This document shows positions 1 through 9,194 of a stretch of 64,000 bases of DNA, piece by piece. Position 1 is the first letter of the stretch; every line of letters starts with the position of its first letter. The notes beneath the pieces were generated by a model, which was not told the origin of the DNA, made no database searches, and saw only the letters and a list, made by a program, of their open reading frames with translations. Origin of the DNA: Datisca glomerata (lineage: Eukaryota > Streptophyta > Magnoliopsida > Cucurbitales > Datiscaceae). The stretch is taken from positions 783,135 through 847,134 of the forward strand of contig QANY01011424.1 in the NCBI GenBank assembly GCA_003255025.1, given 5' to 3'. Position numbers and translations under genes: made by a program.

Positions 1-640
1 CTCTCCATGTTTACAAGCTGCATTAATGGCGGTAAAAGTTCTCCTCACATTAATGGACCTTCAAGGAGCCCACTTTATTAAGGGGCGAAGGCCCAATATG
101 GGTCGTTTCTTATCTCATCCTCAGTTTACAACTCTCTTTCTACTGTCTTAGAGACTAGAGAGGGAAGAGGTCATCTTTGAAGATGAGTACAATTCCATGA
201 CCGTCCTTAGGAGATCAAAGGTGAGCTTCCATGACATTCCTTAAGATTCAATCATTTCTTTCATTCTACATTGCTTGTATGATTTTGACAATTCCTCCAT
301 TTTCTTTCACTCTCTATTTGGAATAAATATGACAGTTTAATCTAAACTATCGAAATCTTTTGATATTATGTTTTATTCGGTTATACCGTTTCAATATGGT
401 TTTATGATTTCATCGATTCAACATACAAAAACAGACTATCTAGCAGCACGCACAGTCAGGTAGCTGATGAAAATGGTGGCTGGAGAAATAATTGTAATTT
501 GAAATATTTTCTCCTCATTTATATTGGTTTACTGGAAATGAAACTGCGTCCCTCTTGTTTCATTCTCAAATATTCTTAGCAACCGAACAGAGCGTGTAAT
601 ATTCAGAACAAATAAAGGAGTGTGGTGGTTTAATCCAGAT
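1..640. other. intergenic, no gene recognised
   Basis: No open frame or RNA gene is convincing here. The first 250 bases are less AT-rich than what follows and could be the tail of a transposon or of a transcript whose body lies off the left edge, but no family motif was recognised. The right edge is defined by the apparent insertion point of the hAT-like element at 641. Confidence 0.4.
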
Positions 641-1149
641 TAGGAGTGTGCAGGTTTTTTTGTCAGCTGAGGACCGAATCAAACCGAATTAAATCGATTC
701 GGTCGGTACTTTTACTATGATAATTATAATCAATTTGCTTAATTTACATAGCCGAATTTTCGGTTCGGTTCTATTTTATAATAAACATGTAATTGATTAG
801 AACCGATTACAACTATTTTTTTAAAAAATATATATATAATTATTATACATTAAACTGAAATGATCAAATCAAATAAAGAACAAAATGCTTATTTGGAATT
901 ATATGCACTTTTCATTTTGGGATAATAAATATATATCCATTTTTAAAAAATCAGAATTATATATTTTGGTGCCCACACAATTCAATTAAATATTAATAAT
1001 CTCACCATTTTTTCTTACTTTCCTAATGCACAATCAAATCAATATCTTCATCTCTTCTTCTCCTTCATCTTCTTATTTTTCTTCTCTTTTATTCAACAAA
1101 GCTCATATTTCTTCTTTTTCATCTTCTTCATCTTCTTGTTCTTATTATT

Positions 1150-1227
<78 letters not shown>

Positions 1228-1228
1228 C
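1150..1228. repeat. (TTG)n microsatellite
   Basis: About 25 uninterrupted copies of the TTG triplet preceded by TTA triplets. It creates a false poly-cysteine open frame on the plus strand. Long perfect triplet tracts like this are usually length-polymorphic. Confidence 0.95.
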
Positions 1229-1384
1229 AGTGGACTATATGATTCTTTAGTGAGAATGTGACTCATTATTATTCTTATTTTTTAGCGAGACCTATTTTGC
1301 TTCTTCAGCGAGACACATTCATTTTCTTTTTATTCTTCAATGAGACGCACTCAAAATCTCATTCTCTTATTTTTTGAACCTTTT

Positions 1385-2015
1385 AAGTAATGTTTTTTTA
1401 TTCTAGAAGTCAAAACAAGTAACTACTTGAAGGGTTCAAGTAATTGTATCTGACTTCTTGAACTCTTCAAATATTGATTTTGATTCTGAAATTCAAAACA
1501 AGTAACAACTTAAAGGATTCAAGTAGTTGCATCTAACTATCCGAACGCTTCAAGTTGTGATTTTACTTGAAGGGTTCAAGTAGTCAGATACAACTACTTG
1601 AACACTTCAAATAGTTACTTGTTTTGATTTTGAGAATCAAAATCGCTACTTGAAAAGTTCAAGTAATTAGATATAACTACTGGACCCTTCAAGTAGTAAC
1701 TTATTTTGATTTTCAGAATCAAAATCACTACTTGAAGGGTTCAAGTAGTCAGATATAACTACTGGAACCCTACAAGTAGCTACCTGATTTGACTTCCAGA
1801 ATCAAAATAACTACTTGAAGAGATCAAGTAGTCAAATACAACTACTTGAACCCTTTAAATAATTACTTGTTTTGACTTTAATAATCAAAATCGTTACTTG
1901 AATGATTCAAGTAGTTATTTATTTTGACTTTCAGAATTAAAATCATTACTTGAAGAGTTCAAGTAGTCAAATATAACTACTTGAACCCTTCAAGTAGTTA
2001 CTTAAGCTTTCAAGT
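1385..2015. repeat. palindromic CTACTTGAA repeat array, block 1
   Basis: About ten degenerate copies of a near-perfect palindrome, CTACTTGAAGGGTTCAAG plus TAG: a 9-base arm, a 3-base centre (GGG or CCC) and the complementary arm. Copies alternate with spacers such as TCAGATATAA and a second palindrome of the type GATTTTGATTCTGAAAATC flanked by ACAAGTAAC. Each strand could therefore form a chain of short hairpins. Copies differ by a few substitutions, so the array is old. No coding capacity. Confidence 0.9.
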
Positions 2016-2819
2016 ATTTCTTTTATGTAATATATTATGTTTGTTAGGAAGAGATAGCTTAAAAGACAAGTGCGTCTTTACGATTTTTTTCCCAAATGGT
2101 ATACATTTTCTATTAAAAAGAATATGAGGAGTGTTTTGTCTTAAATACGTTTTTAGGTTATAGAATATGGTCATTAAAAAAACTCAAGAGACAACATTTA
2201 AATCTTTTATTTAATGGAGAACTAAATATTGGCTTTGGCTAGCTTAATTTTTAATTTTAAAAACTTCAACCATAAATACCAAGTTTTTTAGAGTAGTGAA
2301 CCACACACGATCATCTTTACTGAAGGTTTCTCTCCTCCCATTCTATAGGCTCTCTTACCAAGTCAATTATATTCTTTCTGTCGATGTATTCTATTAGCGT
2401 GTTTGTTTTTTACATTGTCTTCTAATCATTCTAAAACATAATTTTAGACAAATTTTATTTAGATCAATTTTGTATTTGAGTGAACATATAGAAAAGTAAT
2501 AGGTAGATCCAAAATATTAATTGTCTGATCATTTGTTTCTATTTTTTTTAGTTTGACAAAGTAGTAGGTAGATCCATAATTTTGGACAAATTCTCTTATC
2601 TTTTGATATTTTTCTCAAACAAAATAAAGAATTATAATGTTTAACAAACCTAAGAGGGATAAAATTAGTATGGCAATTTGTAGCATATATACTAATTCTC
2701 AATTGTTTTTATGGAATCAACTCTTTATAACTATATTATTTTATTGCTAACTATTTGTTTCATTAATAAAATATATTGAAGTTTTTGTTATCGCCTATTG
2801 GCTAAATTTATAGGAGTAT

Positions 2820-3360
2820 TTTTTTTACTACTTGAACCATTCACGTATTGATTTTTTACTACTTGAACCCTTTAAATAGTAGTTTTTTACTATTTGAACC
2901 CTTCAAGTAGTCACATGCTCTCTAAATAAATCAGGAGACAAAAAATGTCTATTTGAAAGTTTCAAGTAGTAAAAAATACTACTTGAACTCTTCAAGTAGT
3001 CATTTTATTTTATGTAGTGATTTATACAGAGACCATGTAACTACTTGAAGGTTCAAGTAGTCAAAAAATACTACTTGAACCCTTCAAGTAGTCAAATTAT
3101 CTATTGTCGTCAGTTTTATATAGAGACATGTAACTACTTGAAGGGTTCATCAAGTAGTCATTTTGTTTCATGCAATGATTTATACAGAGAGCATGCGACT
3201 ACTTGAAGGGTTTAAATAGTAAAAACACTACTTGAACATTTTAAGTAGTCATTTTGTTTCATGCAATAATTTATACAGAGAGCATGTGACTACTTGAAGG
3301 GTTCGAGTAGTAAAAAAATATTACTTGAACCTTTTAAGTAATCATTTTTATCTCATGTTA
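2820..3360. repeat. palindromic CTACTTGAA repeat array, block 2
   Basis: A second array of the same palindrome with another higher-order unit, roughly 95-100 bp: a spacer ending in TTTATACAGAGAGCATG, then the palindrome, then AGTAAAAAATA, then the palindrome again, then TCATTTTGTTTCATGCAA. About four units are readable. It lies about 800 bp from block 1 inside the same hAT-like element. Confidence 0.9.
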
Positions 3361-3929
3361 GTGAGCAATCTAGATACAAAAATTGACACCATCAACACAG
3401 TAATCAATGTTGAACCCCTTATCGGTTTATAATTACGTAAATTCCAATCAACAAACATATCTAATCAATAAACTTATAATCTAAAGAAGTGTAACAGAAT
3501 TCACAAAATCCAAACGAAAAAGAAAAGTTTTCTCAACCTTCAAGTTTTCTCCACCCACTGACACTTTGTGACATCAAGTACTCATTCTGTCATTTTGATA
3601 GGATCCAATAGATCTGAGCTGGTTAAGTACACATTCGGCCATGCTCGATTTCGAAGAGCTCTTATGTCCTCAACTCCACCTCCAGTGAACACTAAAATCT
3701 ATGAACCGACATCGATCTAACAAATCACATCTGCCCATCACCACTATTGAACGACTATGCCATGGTCAAAATCAGTGCGACTGAGAGGAAGAACTTCACA
3801 CAACAGGAAAGTATGGAGGAAACAAACTTTCGTTACTTCACTAAATAGGAAAGCGTGGAGAAAATAAGCTAGAGAGCATGGAGGAAACAATGAGAGAAAG
3901 AAGAAGAGTGATAAACTGGTTATTGATTT

Positions 3930-4375
3930 AATATTTACATGAAAAAAAAAGAAAGAAATGATGAAGAAATAGAGTTATAATTTTTGTACGTTGATTGTAG
4001 TAGGTGATTGGGCGTGAAATTTTGAATTTTGAGGAATGGATACATTTGTACAGATATACAAATAACACTGAAAAAAATGCCGAAGTTCTAAACCCTAAAT
4101 TCCTAATCTCTCCCGCGCGCCTATCCTCTCTCTCCCTCGCCAGTTTGTCGTCTCCCATCGTCAAGTGTCCCCAGCTCGAAGCTTCCATCGTCTCCGTCGA
4201 AGCACTCACTCTGTGCCTCCCCGTCGCGAGTTCGCCGTCGTCTCTCTCATCTTCCATTATCAAGTCTCCCTAGCTCGAAGCTTCCATCGTCTCTATCGAA
4301 GCACTGTCTCTGCCTCTCTCTCATCTCGAGCTCGTCACTCTCTCCGTCTCTTTGAAGGTAATTTAAGGTTCCAAA
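3930..4375 (+). promoter_or_regulatory. leader-like pyrimidine-rich segment with 99-bp duplication
   Basis: Sequence from about 4,090 looks like a plant 5' UTR: AAACCCTAAATTCC, then dense CTCTCT and CGTC tracts, then a plausible splice donor TTTGAAG/GTAATT near 4,354. Two copies of a 99-bp unit containing AGCTCGAAGCTTCCATCGTC start near 4,173 and 4,272. Downstream, a possible acceptor CATCATAG/GTCATC near 5,033 precedes the coding start at 5,143. This could be an upstream non-coding exon of that gene supplied by the hAT-like element, or a relic of the element's own gene. Open frames across it on both strands are compositional. Confidence 0.35.
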
Positions 4376-5142
4376 CTTAGAAAAGTTTTCATTGTTTGAT
4401 TCTGTTTGATTGTTTGAAAATAGAACTTAGATCTGCTAATTTCGTCCCTTTCTGTTTCTGCTTCTTTTTGTTTCGATTAGTCTGCCTCTGCTTCTTTTGT
4501 CCAGATTCGTCTACCTCTGCACGTTTAGAGAAGTTTCGATTGTTTGCATGGCATTCTTGTACCTTTGCTAATTTGATTATTCCAAGTGTTGTGAATTTGG
4601 TCTAAGAACAGTTTACTGCCTCTCATGTCTATGTCAAACCCCACATATGGATGCTATCTTACGAGGGAAATGATAAACGTTCCTACTTCTGTTGTTTCTC
4701 TTTCTGCTTAATTTGTAACATGTACAAGTTCAGCCGAACTGGTTACAAGTAACCGAATCGAATCCATTACTTTGGTTTCATTTAGTTCGGTTCTAATGGT
4801 TACACCGATTCGGTTCGGTTTGATAGTTTAGGTAACTGGTGAATTCAGTTTGATTGCAAAAATGCCTTATTAACCAAATGAACCGTACACACCCCTAATC
4901 CAAATATCCCAGTTGCTGATACCTGTTCAGGGATAATAGTTTTCCGTTAGAGTATGTCTAGTGACTTAAATTTTATCATTTTGTTTCTCTTTGGCTATGC
5001 ATATATTCACGTGTTTTGGTTTTTCATCATAGGTCATCAGCAGAAGAATATGATCAATCTACAGATTCAAAAGGAAAATATTTAAGAACACATCGATTCT
5101 TAATTAGAAGTACTACTTAGGGAAAGTAATAATCTTTCTTCG

Positions 5143-6189
5143 ATGAATTCTTTATTCTTACATTCCTCTCTCATACCATCACTTACCTACAAGTTTCTCC
5201 CACGCCCTCACATTCAATCTCTACATACTCGCGTAGTGTATGACTCTCACAGTATTCACTGCTCTTTTCCCCTTTTTGTCTCGTTTCCTTGTATCTCTCA
5301 ACCTTCATTGCTTGCTTGCAATTCATCCCAAGTCGATGCTACAATTCCTTCTGAAGAGGGTGCAGTATCTCTAGTCAATTTTGAAGATTTTAATGAAAAG
5401 GATTGGTCATTTCTTGATTCAGATGATTTGAATGCAAATGAAGAGCGTAACCAAAAGATCAATCGGATTATATCTTCTGGAGGGATAGAAGAAAATTCCA
5501 TGGTTGTGGCTTCACTTGCTTCAGAAGGATTTGTTGACCAATTGGTTAACACAATGACCTGTCGAACTTTGCTTGTAGTCCATGATTCGCTTTTACCATT
5601 AGTTTGCATCAAGGAAAAATACGACAAAGTTAAATGCTGGCAAGGGGAACTGATTTATGTGCCGGAAAAATGGACACCCTTTCATGTTGTGTTTCTCTAC
5701 TATCTTCCTGCATTGCCCTTTGAGCTTAATGAAATTTTCGAGGCACTTGCAAAGCGTTGTTTTCCAGGTGAGGTTTAAGTTCTTAATTTTCAAGCTGTCT
5801 TTTCTTTTGTCACTTACAAATTTACTCAACGAGGCTTTGAGTGAAACACCTGATAGTTGTGTTTAATATTACCAGTACCAACTTATAACCTGTGGCAATC
5901 ATGAGATGTGTACTTCTAACTTAGGCTATTTTCCTTAAACTTAACTATTCTGAGGTTTTCAGTCCTGCCTGTTGCTTGTATAGGTGCTAGAATTGTTATT
6001 AGCCATCCACAAGGAAGGGAAGCGTTAGAAAAGCAACGCCAACAGCATCCAGATATTGTAGTTTCAGACTTACCCGATAAGATGACTTTGCAAAAAGTTG
6101 CTGCTGATCATTCTTTTGACCTGGCTGAATTTGTGGATGAGCCTGAGTTTTATCTTGCAGTTTTGAAGTTTTGTGGGGATGAAAAATAA
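5143..6189 (+). CDS. plastid-targeted methyltransferase-like protein
   Basis: Two exons, 5,143-5,767 and 5,984-6,189, give a 276-residue protein; the intron has GTGAGG and TATAG borders and splits a glycine codon. Residues 1-58 are rich in Ser, Leu and basic residues and almost free of acidic ones, as in chloroplast transit peptides. The mature part starts acidic, then has FHVVFLYYLPALPFELNE (about 180-197) and, at the exon junction, PGARIVISHPQGR (about 208-220), resembling the late strands of class I SAM methyltransferases. The N-terminal GxGxG SAM motif of that fold is not visible, so catalysis is uncertain. I recognise this as a conserved plant protein of unknown function rather than a named enzyme. 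The start chosen is the ATG that opens the transit-like segment. It converges on the PTI1-like gene. Confidence 0.8.
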
Positions 6190-6586
6190 GACCAAACTTT
6201 TTCTTGAACAAAACTTTAGGTTGTTTCCGATAACAAGTTAAATGTCTAATATCATTAACAAGAACTTTGATTCAGTTGAGCAGCTCTCTCTCTCCCTCTC
6301 TCTCTCTCATGAAAACTAGTGAGTAAAGAAAAAGCTACTGAGGGAATTGCAATGAAATAAATATAACTAGCCAGTCCATATTAATTATTCCAATGTTCTT
6401 ACTCATGAATCGGAGAGAATATATGATGGAATACTGGATCATTGTACTTCTCTATAAAATTTCCTCGTGCCATTGTCTTGTATAGCACTGCAAAAATAAT
6501 AAAATAAGATTGCAAATCACATGCAGAAAAAATGAGGTACAAATTGCAGGTAACGAAGCTTGTTAATTCTGATGCTGTGAATTGTA
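6190..6586. other. convergent intergenic region / 3' UTRs
   Basis: The 397 bases between the stop codons of two convergent genes must hold both 3' UTRs and terminators, which may overlap. A short CT microsatellite lies near 6,281-6,309. Nothing else is visible. Confidence 0.6.
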
Positions 6587-8598
6587 CTATGCATGAGAAT
6601 CTGCTCCTGCTGGTTTTGCATTCATAAGTGGCTGCAGAGCCTTAACAACAATTGTCATATTTGGCCGGAAGTCTGCCTCGTACTGAACGCAAAGTGCTGC
6701 AACAGCTGCCAACTGAGACATCGATATGAAAGTAGAGTTTTGATAAGACATCATTACATAGCCCATTCACAGGCTGTGTTTGAATCTATAGTAAGTAATA
6801 CGCATTTTATTACATTGAAGCTGGTCTTTGTTTTCTTGCTTAAGAGTAGCTTTTACATAGTATGCATAATTAGAAAGAAGAATTTTAAGAGAAATGATGT
6901 TAGAGAAGACCTTGGCAATTGCCTTTGGTGGGTAATCGTTATTCAGCTTTGGATCCACACATTGTTTGACCTTGTCCTCACTCAATCTTGGAGTGGCCTG
7001 TTGTTATTGAGATTAGTTTAATAAGCTAAGAGCAGGTGTTAAAATATGAGACCACATTTATGGGAGAAGACAACATACCCAAGTAACCAGACTCTGTTGT
7101 CCCTTGGGCATTGTATGGTCTACTGGCTTTCTTCCTGTCAAAAGCTCAAGAAGAACAACTCCAAAACTGTATACATCACTTTTATGAGTAATTTGTCCTG
7201 TCATAGCATACCTGGACACGGAAGAATTTATAATTACTTCCATGATTATTCTGCTGTTCTTTTAGATTTAGAAAAATGATATGATAATTTTCTGCAGAAA
7301 GTGAAGGTTTAAGTACTCTATGCTAAATACTCTATTTCTTTCAGGAGTAGATTCCAAGGAAAAACCAAAGGCTTACTCAGGAGCATGGTAGCCAAATGTT
7401 CCTAAAACTCTAGTTGAATGAAGTCGAGCTGCCGTGTCGGAGGATTGATTCGACAAGTTGAAATCAGCAATTTTGGTGAGGAAGTCGTCAAATAGTAGGA
7501 CATTACTGGATCTGATATCGCGATGAACAATGGAAGGCTGAATCTTTTCATGCAGATACTCGAGACCTTTAGCTGCACCATATGCAATTTTAACTCTCTG
7601 ATTCCAATTCAGAACTGGACCAGGCTCAGCCCCTTGTACCCCCTTCCTCCCTGCGCCAGAAAATGATATCAATCAACCAAATTCAACAACCCGAAAGCGA
7701 AAAAACAGCTCCCGAGCTGAGCATACCGTGTAAGACATCATGTAAGGAACCCATCGTTGCAAACTGATACACCAAGATTCTATTATTTGCTTCCAGACAA
7801 TACCCGAGCAACTCAACGAAATGCTCGTTCTTGAGTCTAGAAACTGAAGATAACTGTGAAAAATAAAAGCAGGGTTACAGAATGCATTACAGTTGAGTAT
7901 GAAAAATGTTGCCTTAAGTTTAATTATCTTTCAAGTATCTAACCTGAGCTGCAAAATCAGAGTCAGGCTCTTGTGAAGAGCTAGTATCAAGCTTCTTTAT
8001 GGCTGCAGGCTGACCAGTCTTGAGTTTTGCAAAGAAAACACGGCCATAAGAACCTTCTCCGATCAACGACTTGGTACCGAAATTTCCGGTCAACCTGTTT
8101 AACTCATCCAGTGAAATGGATGGTGTTTCAATTGGTAAAACTTGTTGTGGAGCTCCACTTCTGACCGTATTGGAACTCCTTGGCTCTCCCCTCTCACCAC
8201 CTATAGATACACGTGATGACATTGGCATATTTCCCAGAAACCATTCATGATACATCTTAACATCAAGATTTGTGTAACAATCATCAACCTATTGTTTGGT
8301 ACCGATTAAACTTCTTTTAAAAATTAATTTTAAACCTTCCAATTTACGCCAGAATTTAAAGCTTTTTGATGAAAATGGTTTAGACAAAGACTCAAAAACA
8401 TTGACAAGAATCCGAGCGTTGAATCCAGAAACTGAAAGTCTATGCTACTTAATAAGTAATGATGCAAGTAGTGATTTGAAACTAAGTAGATAAATGTAAA
8501 ATCTTACCACCATATGTGTTTCCCCCTCTAGGTGGGGCAGTGTATTGATTGGCTGGTGGGCCGTAGTTTTCCTCCTCTGCACCTCCACAGCAGAACAT
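6587..8598 (-). CDS. PTI1-like tyrosine-protein kinase (RLCK VIII)
   Basis: Seven exons on the minus strand: 8,598-8,508; 8,200-7,944; 7,853-7,727; 7,650-7,377; 7,211-7,079; 6,997-6,911; 6,712-6,587. They join in frame with GT-AG borders to 364 residues, the usual length of the family. The N-terminus MFCCGG has paired cysteines, as in PTI1 proteins anchored to membranes by S-acylation. The kinase domain shows the Gly loop GEGSYGRV, the lysine in AAIKKLD, the catalytic [11 protein letters not shown] in place of [13 protein letters not shown] and [22 protein letters not shown]1-like kinases act in the cytoplasm at the plasma membrane, downstream of AGC kinases such as OXI1 and of immune signalling. 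No frameshift or missing exon is seen, so the gene appears intact. Confidence 0.96.
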
Positions 8599-9190
8599 AG
8601 CTCAATTTTGTAGAAAGAAGTTCAATTTTCTCAATAACCCATCTGAAGAAAAAAAAAACAAGCTCTGAAAATATTGATTTGTTGCTGCATTTCACAGAAC
8701 AAATCAGAAGAATTAATATAACTTACATTATAAAAAATAAATAAATTCCAAATCCAAATCCACTAGCACCCTTTAACTTTTAAATGTCAACAATTAGAGA
8801 TTGGCTATGAGCTAATAATAAGTTTCAATTTTTTTCGATGCATCGATGCAAATAATTGATGATCTAACGAAACCAACACCGACACTTCTGAATCATCTGA
8901 CGTAAGATGAGTCTAATAGGGACTAAGCCCTTAAACCGGAATCGGGCAAATATCGAAAAAAAATTGAAATTTATTATCAGCTAAAACTGCATTTCAAATA
9001 AAACAGAAAAACTCAGAGAAGAATGAAATGGGTTTAAAGGAGAAAAGAAAATGAAGGGAAAACTGACCTGTGATCGGAAGCAGAGAAACTCAATCGGCAG
9101 AGGAAGTAGATATTAAATCGGACAAAAACTATGGGGGAAGTAGAGAGAGAGAGAGAATAAAGGAAAGAGGAAGACTCCAACTCCGTTTCA
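8599..9190 (-). promoter_or_regulatory. 5' UTR exons and intron, PTI1-like gene
   Basis: On the minus strand a donor CACAG/GTCAGT at 9,068/9,067 and an acceptor TTCTTCAG at 8,643 bound a probable 425-bp 5' UTR intron. A second UTR exon (8,642-8,599) leads into the ATG at 8,598. The upstream exon (about 9,068-9,180) is rich in GAGA on plus, TCTC on the transcript. The promoter is interrupted just upstream by the MULE-like insertion starting at 9,195. Confidence 0.6.
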
Positions 9191-9194
9191 ATGG

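Larger units (their letters stand above)
641..4897. mobile_element. hAT-like non-autonomous DNA transposon
   Basis: The left end reads TAGGAGTGTGCAGG and the reverse complement of the right end reads TAGGGGTGTGTACGG, both followed by stretches rich in AACCGAA/TTCGGTT, a composition common at ends of plant hAT elements. The flanks are ATCCAGAT (633-640) and ATCCAAAT (4,898-4,905), an 8-bp target duplication with one mismatch, the length expected for hAT. Inside are a TTG microsatellite, two arrays of palindromic repeats and a pyrimidine-rich leader-like stretch. No BED zinc finger or hAT dimerisation domain is readable, so the element would need a transposase in trans. An alternative is two separate small MITEs in opposite orientation. 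Confidence 0.55.

Noticed and set aside
1026..1250. Open frame with a long poly-cysteine run
   Set aside because: It is the TTG microsatellite read in one frame; no family similarity and no gene context.
3928..4380. Overlapping open frames on both strands
   Set aside because: Low-complexity CT-rich leader-like sequence with a 99-bp duplication; frames overlap on both strands and match nothing.
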